This document shows positions 15,912 to 22,290 of a stretch of DNA of 22,290 nucleotides, piece by piece. Within the stretch, counting starts at the first letter, position 1. The number at the start of each line of letters is the position of its first letter. The notes under the pieces were generated by a model that did not search any database, was not told the origin of the DNA, and saw only the letters and a program-made list of their open reading frames with translations. A program made the position numbers and the translations under genes. The stretch comes from Bacteroidaceae bacterium (GTDB taxonomy: Bacteria > Bacteroidota > Bacteroidia > Bacteroidales > Bacteroidaceae): positions 1 to 22,290 of the forward strand of contig JAFZKR010000051.1 of NCBI GenBank assembly GCA_017551845.1. The letters are read 5' to 3'.

Positions 15912-18179
15912 TCAACCCCACCACTCGCAAGCGGACTTTTCGCCTGCAAGCCAGACTATATCGCCAGACTTGAAGCGATAGTCCGGCTTGGGGTTGGTGG
16001 TAACCTGACCGTCACTCACCACACTTATCACCATGCATCCGTAGGAGCGCATATCAGTCTCACGCAAGGTCTTGCCCGTGAGCCACGAGTCATCCCTCAG
16101 CGTAATTGACTCCAGTTCAAACTCACGGGGAGCAAGAGGCTGGTCATCGGTCTGCTCAGGCTCGAAAATATTTTCAGTCATATCCTTGCGGAACTCCGCG
16201 AGCTGTTCCTTCGTGCCCACCGCCAGAAGCTTGTCGTACGGGAACACCACCTCATCGCCCGTTGGAATCATTATGCTGCGGCTCCCACGGACAATCTTCA
16301 CTATGTTCACGCCCGATTTATGGCGGAAAGGAAGCTCCTTGAGGCTTTTGCCGGCATAGAGAGAATCGGGCGAGATGGTAATTATGTCCGTCTTGACATT
16401 ATAGCGTGACATCTTGTCGCTCACGGACGATGTGACGGGAGCCATTCGCCTTTGCCGCTGCTCCTTCTCGTTCAGGTTAGCCATAAAGCGGTCCTCCACA
16501 ATTGTGAACTTGCTTATGGAACGACGGCCTATGAAGAAGAACGCCACACCTGCCACCAGTATGAGCAGTATAGTCCAGAACGCCATGTTGAAGTGGCTGG
16601 CTATCACGCTCACCACGAAACCCATTGCTATGAGAATACGCAGCAGGGCAAGCGAAATCACAGTCCATACATTTGACTGCCGGGCCTTGATAAGCTTTAT
16701 GGACGAACGGTTAATATCATCGCCCGAAATGGCTATTCCCACAAGGAAGGGCGACATCACCAAAAGTGTCACCACTACACTTATGAGGTTACGCACAAAC
16801 GGCGTAAGCCCCTCCAGACGGTTATTGATGAACTTGTCAAGAAAGAGATGAGAGCCCAGGTCAATCGCTATCAGTATCACCCCGTAAAGCAGCACACGTA
16901 TGGCCAACTCCCTGATGAGCTTTCTCCATTCGTTCTGCGCCGCAGCCGAATTCTCTCGCTCCTGGCTTGAGAACGAGTTGATTTTCTGCACAAACTGCTC
17001 CGGCAGTCTCCGAATAAGATAATGGTAAGCCGGAGTACCTGCCTTTATCATATAAGGTGTAGTGAACGTCGTTATGACCGACACCGTGATGATAACCGGA
17101 TAAATAAAGTCACGCATCACCCCGAGCGACACACCCAGACCAGCTATGATGAACGAGAACTCCCCCAGCTGTGCAAGACTGAAACCTGCATGAACCGCGT
17201 TGTCCAATCCTTGGCCCGCTACAACCGCACCGGATGTGGAGAAGAAGAGGATTCCCGTCATAACGGTAACAGTCAGGATCAGTATAGTAACCCAATGCTC
17301 CGCAATCACATGCGGATCCACCATCATACCCACTGACACGAAGAAAATAGCTCCGAACAGGTCCTTGATACCCTTTGTAAGGTACATTATATGTTCACTC
17401 TCCAGAGTCTCAGCCAGAATAGAGCCCATCACGAACGCACCCAGAGCCTCCGAGAAGCCCGCCAGGCTGGCCAATGACACCATCACGAAACAGAGGCCAA
17501 GACTCACCAGCAGCAGAATCTCGTCATTCAGATACCTGTGAGCCCTCTTCAACAGCGTGGGAATAAGGTAAATACCCACCAGAAACCACAGAATCAGGAA
17601 AAACACCAGCTTGCCTAACCCCATGAGCATCTCACCGCCAGCAAACTTGTTCGATACCGCCATAGTGGAGAGCAGCACCATCAGCACCACCGCTATCAGG
17701 TCCTCGAACACCAGCGCCCCGAACACCAGCGGAGCGAACGGCCGCTCCTTAAGCCCCAAATCATCATACGCCTTTATAATGATAGTGGTGGATGACATAG
17801 AGAGCATACCTCCCAGGAATATGGACTCCATATTGCTCCACCCCATGGCCTCACCCACCAGGAAACCCAATATGAACATTCCCACACACTGCGTCATTGC
17901 GGTGATGAGCGCACTGCTGCCCACCTTGAGCAGCTTCTTGAAACTGAACTCCAGGCCCAGTGCGAACAGGAGGAATATTATCCCTATGTCGGACCACTCC
18001 TTCACCTGCACCGTGCTGGTAACAGTGGGGAAGAGGCCCATGTGAGGCCCCACAAGAAAACCAGCCACGATATACCCCAGGATAAGGGGTTGCTTCAACG
18101 CCTTGGAAATTATAGTGAACACCCCCGCCGATATAAGTATCAGCGCCAAGTCCTTGACAAGATTCGCCTCCTCAGTCAT
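15912..18179 (-). CDS. CPA2-family monovalent cation:proton antiporter with two TrkA-C domains
   Basis: This 755-residue inner-membrane transporter exchanges K+ or Na+ for protons. Residues about 7-385 form the Na/H exchanger domain, including GYIVAGFLVGPH, FLLFALGLEFSFKKL, GGMLSMSSTTIIIKAYDD and LVFEDLIAVV (D160 at the ion site). A linker (395-427) leads to four extra hydrophobic segments (about 428-447, 464-484, 504-530, 533-551). Two ligand-sensing RCK_C/TrkA_C domains follow (about 595-665 and 687-755). There is no Rossmann TrkA_N domain, so it is not a classical KefB/KefC and should not bind NAD(H) in that way. The end SACEWWG looks abrupt but sits at a clean stop. It is a single gene with its own promoter. 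Ion specificity is not predictable. Confidence 0.9.
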   Translation of the reverse strand: MTEEANLVKDLALILISAGVFTIISKALKQPLILGYIVAGFLVGPHMGLFPTVTSTVQVKEWSDIGIIFLLFALGLEFSFKKLLKVGSSALITAMTQCVGMFILGFLVGEAMGWSNMESIFLGGMLSMSSTTIIIKAYDDLGLKERPFAPLVFGALVFEDLIAVVLMVLLSTMAVSNKFAGGEMLMGLGKLVFFLILWFLVGIYLIPTLLKRAHRYLNDEILLLVSLGLCFVMVSLASLAGFSEALGAFVMGSILAETLESEHIMYLTKGIKDLFGAIFFVSVGMMVDPHVIAEHWVTILILTVTVMTGILFFSTSGAVVAGQGLDNAVHAGFSLAQLGEFSFIIAGLGVSLGVMRDFIYPVIITVSVITTFTTPYMIKAGTPAYHYLIRRLPEQFVQKINSFSSQERENSAAAQNEWRKLIRELAIRVLLYGVILIAIDLGSHLFLDKFINNRLEGLTPFVRNLISVVVTLLVMSPFLVGIAISGDDINRSSIKLIKARQSNVWTVISLALLRILIAMGFVVSVIASHFNMAFWTILLILVAGVAFFFIGRRSISKFTIVEDRFMANLNEKEQRQRRMAPVTSSVSDKMSRYNVKTDIITISPDSLYAGKSLKELPFRHKSGVNIVKIVRGSRSIMIPTGDEVVFPYDKLLAVGTKEQLAEFRKDMTENIFEPEQTDDQPLAPREFELESITLRDDSWLTGKTLRETDMRSYGCMVISVVSDGQVTTNPKPDYRFKSGDIVWLAGEKSACEWWG

Positions 18180-18199
18180 AACCGATAGTCTTAATGCCG

Positions 18200-18229
18200 C
18201 AAAAGTACAAAAATGTGTGTCACTCTCAA
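18200..18229 (-). promoter_or_regulatory. Bacteroidetes-type promoter of the antiporter gene
   Basis: On the minus strand TTG (18229-18227), 19 bases, then TACTTTTG (18207-18200). This is a full -33/-7 match 20 bases before the ATG at 18179, which implies a very short leader. Confidence 0.8.
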
Positions 18230-18478
18230 CGGAAGATAGTTACTATTTCATTTCTTTCTTTTTTCCGGCAGGTTATCAGCGAGTTATGGCATGTTCCTGA
18301 AAAATTCGCCTGTTACTTCCTCTGGCTCTTATTTGGCTTTTACATGGCTCTTCATGGTAGCTCCAAGAGTATGGCTACAGTATGGCAAGTACGAAGCAAT
18401 AGTATGGGTAGAGGCTGGGGATATGCAATTGGCCATCCCTATTTTTATGTAAAAAATGAAATACTTCTGTTTTTTTAC
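18230..18478. other. Gene-free spacer between antiporter and B12 locus
   Basis: This AT-rich stretch of about 250 bases lies between two divergent promoters. A plus-strand open frame of 95 codons crosses it, but it has no recognisable domain and includes low-complexity, Cys- and Trp-rich sequence. Short repeats of TATGGC occur at 18340-18390. I see no tRNA, terminator hairpin or mobile element remnant. Confidence 0.5.
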
Positions 18479-18486
18479 TAATTTTG
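18479..18486 (+). promoter_or_regulatory. -7 element for the riboswitch-controlled B12 operon
   Basis: TAATTTTG matches TAnnTTTG and lies just before the riboswitch, so the transcript would begin at about 18493 or slightly earlier, close to the first aptamer strand. The -33 region (GAAATACTTCTG) is only a weak match. Confidence 0.55.
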
Positions 18487-18490
18487 CGCC

Positions 18491-18664
18491 GTCTTGTTCC
18501 TGATACCCCTTCCGGGGTATGGGATCAAAAGGGAATCAGGTGTGAATCCTGAACAGACCCGCTGCTGTGAGCCCTCAAAAACAGGACTGTCCATAACCTC
18601 AATGCCACTGCTCTGATGAGCGGGAAGGCGGACAGACCGGGGTAAGTCAGAAGACCTGCAAGAT
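18491..18664 (+). promoter_or_regulatory. Cobalamin (adenosylcobalamin-type) riboswitch
   Basis: The order of conserved blocks is that of the B12 aptamer: AAAAGGGAATCAGGTG (18527-18542), AATCCTGAACAGACCCGC then GCTGTGA, GCCACTG (18604-18610), GGGAAGGC (18622-18629), and the B12 box AGTCAGAAGACCTGC (18645-18659). GTCTTG (18491-18496) pairs with CAAGAT (18659-18664) to close stem P1, and ATACCCC/GGGGTAT (18503-18509/18514-18520) makes a side hairpin. Fifty-two bases separate it from the BtuH-like start codon. No T-tract terminator is visible there, so control of translation initiation is likelier than termination. When bound to B12 it should repress the three downstream uptake genes. Confidence 0.95.
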
Positions 18665-18716
18665 GTTATTTGTAATAAAACTGCCGGGACTCAGTACTTA
18701 TTAACTTTATATTACA

Positions 18717-19478
18717 ATGAAAAAGGTATTATCATTTGCTATGATGGCCCTCACAATGGGCTTTGTGTTCGTTTCATGCGAAGAAAACGGAGAAGAGGAA
18801 GTAAAATCCTACACTCTTTCTGTCTCTCTTGCCAAGGCTGATTCCGTTTACCTGGGTACAGGAGGACCAGTTTATGGTTACGGCTATAGTAAAGAAGATA
18901 TCACTATTGACCCGTTTGTCCTGACTCACTCGCATGTTGACTGGGGTTTTGGCAACTCATTCGGTGAAGGTTTCACCTACACGAACTGCACAGATGACAC
19001 CACACCCGGATACACCAACCTTTCTGCAATCACAAAGAAGGGTGTAAAGACCAACGCCTATTTTACCGCCAACACCGGTGGTGCTGACTATGATGAAGGT
19101 ATGCCCGCTGTTATTTCATTCAAGGATGGCAAGGCTTACAACGCCAAGGAGTGCTATGTCACCAACTCTACATACGCATATCTGGCCATAAAAGACCACA
19201 ATGACGGAAACGGTGAATATTCCATGATTAAGGAGTGGACTGACAGTGATGTTTTCACACTGATTATCACCGGTTACAATGGTGACAAGCAGACTGCATC
19301 AGTTAAGTTCAAGCTGGCCGATGGCAAAAACATTGTAAACACATGGCAGCAGATTGACCTGAGCAGCCTTGGTCTGGTTACAAGCATCAAGTTCAATCTC
19401 ACATCGACTGATTCATACACCGGTTACATGAACACCCCGGCTTACTTCTGCCTTGACCAGCTCACAGTGACAGAGTAA
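18717..19478 (+). CDS. DUF4465 lipoprotein, BtuH-like surface corrinoid-binding protein
   Basis: This 253-residue lipoprotein has a signal peptide MKKVLSFAMMALTMGFVFVSC with the lipidated Cys at 21. The acidic run CEENGEEEVK after it resembles Bacteroidetes lipoprotein export signals, which send lipoproteins to the outer surface. The mature part is rich in Gly, Tyr, Thr and Trp, with VDWGFGNSFGEGFTYTNCTD, ISFKDGKAYNAKECYVTNST and SSLGLVTSIKFNL, the pattern of DUF4465 domains. Family members encoded beside B12 uptake genes in Bacteroides are, as I recall, described as BtuH and bind cobamides outside the cell. Its place directly behind the riboswitch and before a BtuB-like receptor supports that role. 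Binding to B12 itself is inferred. The ATG at 18717 is the only sensible start. Confidence 0.85.
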   Translation: MKKVLSFAMMALTMGFVFVSCEENGEEEVKSYTLSVSLAKADSVYLGTGGPVYGYGYSKEDITIDPFVLTHSHVDWGFGNSFGEGFTYTNCTDDTTPGYTNLSAITKKGVKTNAYFTANTGGADYDEGMPAVISFKDGKAYNAKECYVTNSTYAYLAIKDHNDGNGEYSMIKEWTDSDVFTLIITGYNGDKQTASVKFKLADGKNIVNTWQQIDLSSLGLVTSIKFNLTSTDSYTGYMNTPAYFCLDQLTVTE

Positions 19479-19487
19479 TAACAGGTA

Positions 19488-21485
19488 ATGAATTCCGGCA
19501 AAAAAATAGTTACTTGTTTGATAGCAATCTGCACCCTGTGTCTCTCTGTTGAGGCACAGGGGCAGATTTTCTTTGATACCATACGGACTGAGAACCTTCA
19601 GGAGGTTCCGGTCACAGCAGAGCGCACTGACGGAGCACGCTCCATATCGTCTCAGAAGAGTGCCGGCTCACAGCTCCTGCAGGCCACCGGCTCCCTGCAG
19701 GTATCGGATGTCCTCAAATACTTCAGCGGCGCAACCGTCAAGGATTACGGAGGCTTAGGCGGCCTCAAGACCGTCTCCGTAAGGGGTCTTGGCGCATCAC
19801 ACACTGCAGTCGCTTATGACGACGTAATAATTACCGATAACCAGACGGGGCAGATTGACCTGGGCAAGTTCTCAAGTTCGCAGACCGAATCCGTGCGGAT
19901 GGTGAGCGGTCCTGACAATGACTTGCTCCAGCCGGCAGCCCTTGCCGCACAGGCCGCAGTGATAAGCGTAACCGCAGGCCGCCCATACCTAGGTGACAGC
20001 AAAGCCCGCGGCAACATACAGTTCAAAGCCGGCAGTTTCAATACCTTCAACACTCAGGCTTCAACTGAGCTCAAGGCAGGCAAACTGGGTGCCGCCTCAT
20101 TGCAGGCCGAATGGTTGGGAACCCAGGGTGATTATCCTTACATACAGGAAGGTGCAGGTTCACGCAGGATGCTCAGGGAAAACTCGGATGTAAAGCGTCT
20201 GAGATTGGAAGGAGCCCTGTTCAGTGATATAGGCAGGAACTCAACTCTCACCACGCGTGTCTATTGGTGCCAGACTGAGCAAGGTCTTCCTGCAAACATA
20301 TACTACAACGATAACGCGGCATCAGAGAGACTGATGAATAATTACAGTTTCATACAGTCCACACTCACCTCACCTGTCAATGACCGTCTATCGCTCCGGT
20401 TCAGTGCCAAATACAGCATCAACTACACCCACTACAGTGACTCGAAAGCCAACACCATCCAGGGCTATATAGACAACCGTTACACGGAACAGGAGGGATA
20501 CATATCGGGTGTGGCACTCTACAGACTGGCCGCCAGGCTGTCAGCTTCGGCAGGCATTGACGGACGTTACTCAAAACTGGGCAGTCTGGGAGCAATGCAG
20601 GCCTGCCCCACCCGTTACACCGTAAACAGCACAGCCGCACTCAAGTATGCATCTGAACGTCTTACGCTTACCGGCCGTCTGAATCACGTAATCACAAAGG
20701 AGGAGGTTGTAATACGTCAGGCTGCCGAGAGCTATAACCACCTCTCGCCCACCGCGGGAATCAACTGGCTTGCATGGCCTGCGGCAGGACTGCACGTAAG
20801 AGCATCCCTGAGCAACACATTCCGGCTTCCCACATTCAATGACCTCTACTTTGAGCAGATAGGCCGCCGCGACCTCCGTCCCGAACAGGCTACAGTAACC
20901 TCGGCCGGCCTGATTCTGGAAAATGAGATAAACGGCATATTCTATTCGGTCTATGCTGATTTGTACAACAGCAATCTTAAGGACAGGATAATGGCTGTAC
21001 CGGGCAAGAACACGGCCGTCTGGATGATGAAAAACATAGGACGCGTCACTGTTCACGGCCTTGAGACAGGTCTGGAACTCCGCACATCACAAGGTCCGGT
21101 GCGTCCGGCCCTGCAGGTGTCATACACCTACCAGCGCTCAATGGACAAGACGGAGAGCGGCAGCACCACCTGGAACCACCAGCTGCCTTATACCCCAAGA
21201 CACTCGGCATCGGCCGTGGCTTGGGTTGACAACCCTATCGTCAACGTAAGCTGCAACCTTCTTTATAGCGGAGAGTATTACTGCAACGGTTACAACGGTC
21301 CACAGTACCACATGCCCTCTTACTATGAGCTGGGCTGTTCTTTGTGGAGACAGTTCAGATTGTATAAAGGCGGACTTGTCCTTAAGGCTGAATGTATCAA
21401 CCTTACTGACAGCCGCTACGAGCTGGTACGCAACTACCCCATGCCAGGCCGTCAGTTCCGTTTTTCAATTTCGATAGACCTATGA
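19488..21485 (+). CDS. btuB: TonB-dependent outer membrane receptor, BtuB-like
   Basis: This 665-residue 22-strand barrel receptor is predicted to import cobalamin or other corrinoids across the outer membrane using TonB energy. A signal peptide (about 1-24, ending SVEAQ) is followed by a TonB-box-like NLQEVPVTAER (36-46), the plug domain (about 55-160: QVSDVLKYFSGATVKDYGGLGG, KTVSVRGLGASHTAVAYDD), then barrel sequence with alternating aromatic residues. SLSNTFRLPTFNDLYFEQIGRRDLRPEQA is the usual late-barrel signature, and the C-terminus is GRQFRFSISIDL. It lacks the N-terminal carboxypeptidase-like extension of SusC-type receptors, so it is of the small BtuB class. It starts nine bases after the BtuH-like gene, and its stop overlaps the start of the next gene (ATGA). 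The riboswitch upstream supports the B12 assignment. Confidence 0.92.
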   Translation: MNSGKKIVTCLIAICTLCLSVEAQGQIFFDTIRTENLQEVPVTAERTDGARSISSQKSAGSQLLQATGSLQVSDVLKYFSGATVKDYGGLGGLKTVSVRGLGASHTAVAYDDVIITDNQTGQIDLGKFSSSQTESVRMVSGPDNDLLQPAALAAQAAVISVTAGRPYLGDSKARGNIQFKAGSFNTFNTQASTELKAGKLGAASLQAEWLGTQGDYPYIQEGAGSRRMLRENSDVKRLRLEGALFSDIGRNSTLTTRVYWCQTEQGLPANIYYNDNAASERLMNNYSFIQSTLTSPVNDRLSLRFSAKYSINYTHYSDSKANTIQGYIDNRYTEQEGYISGVALYRLAARLSASAGIDGRYSKLGSLGAMQACPTRYTVNSTAALKYASERLTLTGRLNHVITKEEVVIRQAAESYNHLSPTAGINWLAWPAAGLHVRASLSNTFRLPTFNDLYFEQIGRRDLRPEQATVTSAGLILENEINGIFYSVYADLYNSNLKDRIMAVPGKNTAVWMMKNIGRVTVHGLETGLELRTSQGPVRPALQVSYTYQRSMDKTESGSTTWNHQLPYTPRHSASAVAWVDNPIVNVSCNLLYSGEYYCNGYNGPQYHMPSYYELGCSLWRQFRLYKGGLVLKAECINLTDSRYELVRNYPMPGRQFRFSISIDL

Positions 21486-22290
21486 AAAGAGATATCCTGA
21501 AAATACTCCCCATATTGCTCCTCACATCGGCATGTGACCCCGAGCCGGTATTGCTGGAACCGGGCCAGGTAATTGCCGATGCCGGTCATACGGGAATATT
21601 CGTACTCTCCGAGGGGCTTTTCAACCAGAACAACAGCACTCTTTCATGGATAGACTTCGGTACCGGCCTGCCGGATTCATGGAACTCACAGACAGGGGCT
21701 TCATTTGACTGTTTCGAGAAGGTTAACGGGCGTCGCATAGGTGATACGGCCAATGACTTTCTGCTATACGGGAGCAAGCTCTACATTGCCGTATCAGAAT
21801 CCAGCACCATTGAGATATTGGATGCATCCACATGCCGTTCTCTCCAACAGATTCCCATGAGCCGTGAAGGAAAGGCATCACAGCCACGCCGGATTGCCGC
21901 TTACGGCGGATTTGTCTATGTGTGTTGCTTTGACGGTACTGTTTCACGCATCGACACCCTCACCATGAGTGTCAGTGCAACTATCCGGGTGGGGCGCAAT
22001 CCTGACGGGATATGTTATGCGGGCGGTAAACTGTACGTCTCCAATTCCGGTGGACTTGACGCACAGAATCCTGACAATACAGTATCGGTTATAGGTCTTG
22101 ATCCTTTTACTGAGATAGGGCGCATAACTGTCCGTCCCAATCCAGGCAACATTTTCAGTGACGGCAATCATATATATGTAGTTACACGAGGCATCTTTGA
22201 CTACACTATAATGAATTATGACAGCCGTCTTCACCGCATTGACGTCTCATCGGATCAGGTAACCGATACCTACGATATACCTGTTCTGAA
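21482..22290 (+). CDS. BtuG-like cobalamin-binding beta-propeller lipoprotein (partial, 3' end missing)
   Basis: The visible 269 residues begin MKRDILKILPILLLTSAC, a lipoprotein signal (C18). CDPEPVLLEPG follows, with acidic residues suited to surface export. The rest is a YncE/YVTN-type beta-propeller: GIFVLSEGLFNQNNSTLSWIDF, LLYGSKLYIAVSESSTIEIL, GGFVYVCCFDGTVSRIDTLT and GRNPDGICYAGGKLYVSNSGG, each a blade of four strands. In Bacteroides such proteins (BtuG) form a lid on BtuB and bind B12 very tightly. The 4-base overlap with btuB indicates translational coupling and a fixed stoichiometry. The gene continues past the right edge; relatives have about 350-400 residues. Confidence 0.9.
   Translation, partial: MKRDILKILPILLLTSACDPEPVLLEPGQVIADAGHTGIFVLSEGLFNQNNSTLSWIDFGTGLPDSWNSQTGASFDCFEKVNGRRIGDTANDFLLYGSKLYIAVSESSTIEILDASTCRSLQQIPMSREGKASQPRRIAAYGGFVYVCCFDGTVSRIDTLTMSVSATIRVGRNPDGICYAGGKLYVSNSGGLDAQNPDNTVSVIGLDPFTEIGRITVRPNPGNIFSDGNHIYVVTRGIFDYTIMNYDSRLHRIDVSSDQVTDTYDIPVL

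Noticed and set aside
18194..18481. Plus-strand open frame of 95 codons before the B12 riboswitch
   Set aside because: There is no domain, signal peptide or ribosome signal. It starts inside the antiporter promoter region and its composition is unlike the neighbouring genes.
18503..18520. ATACCCC/GGGGTAT hairpin resembling the GGGGTATC core of the 685-866 element
   Set aside because: It lies within the cobalamin riboswitch as a side stem, and the likeness covers only about 8 bases, so it is not a second copy of the element.

Overview
The window looks like chromosomal DNA of a gut-type Bacteroidales bacterium (Bacteroides/Prevotella relatives). Four things point there. Several promoters fit the Bacteroidetes pattern of a TTG/TTTG at -33, about 19-20 bases, then TAnnTTTG at -7. 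Shine-Dalgarno sequences are mostly absent. The DAHP synthase is fused to a chorismate mutase. The right end holds a BtuH/BtuB/BtuG-type vitamin B12 uptake locus. I saw no phage, integrase, transposase, CRISPR, rRNA or tRNA.

Left part (1-2200): the 5' half of a glutamate dehydrogenase gene runs off the left edge on the minus strand and has a clear promoter. A gene-free stretch follows. It holds a compact 182-base element (685-866) with 29-base imperfect terminal inverted repeats and several small hairpins inside. Next come a plus-strand UDP-glucuronate 4-epimerase-like gene and an overlapping or closely linked rubredoxin gene.

Middle minus-strand block (2199-6774): a tandem RidA-fold, chorismatase-like gene and a type I asparaginase gene lie 10 bases apart. 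After a 120-base gap comes an FtsX/MacB-type permease gene with no ATPase gene beside it. A divergent region separates this block from a secreted C1 peptidase (bleomycin hydrolase/PepC type), which ends in a strong intrinsic terminator.

Central plus-strand operon (promoter 8142-8172, genes 8281-15909): recJ, recQ, DAHP synthase-chorismate mutase, an SGNH/GDSL lipoprotein, and an ABC-2 exporter pair (NatA/NatB-like). Gaps are 1-14 bases or overlaps, so the six genes look co-transcribed. They combine DNA repair, aromatic amino acid entry, and envelope or export functions. A monovalent cation:proton antiporter gene faces the operon tail to tail, with two bases between the stop codons.

Right part (18479 to end): a promoter and a cobalamin riboswitch precede a DUF4465/BtuH-like lipoprotein, a BtuB-like TonB-dependent receptor and a BtuG-like beta-propeller lipoprotein that is cut by the window edge. 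Together these form a B12-repressed system for capturing corrinoids at the cell surface and moving them across the outer membrane.

Most of the window is ordinary core genome. The parts I find least explained are the 182-base inverted-repeat element, the chorismatase-like gene paired with asparaginase, the interleaved inverted repeats in the recJ leader, and the orphan permease.
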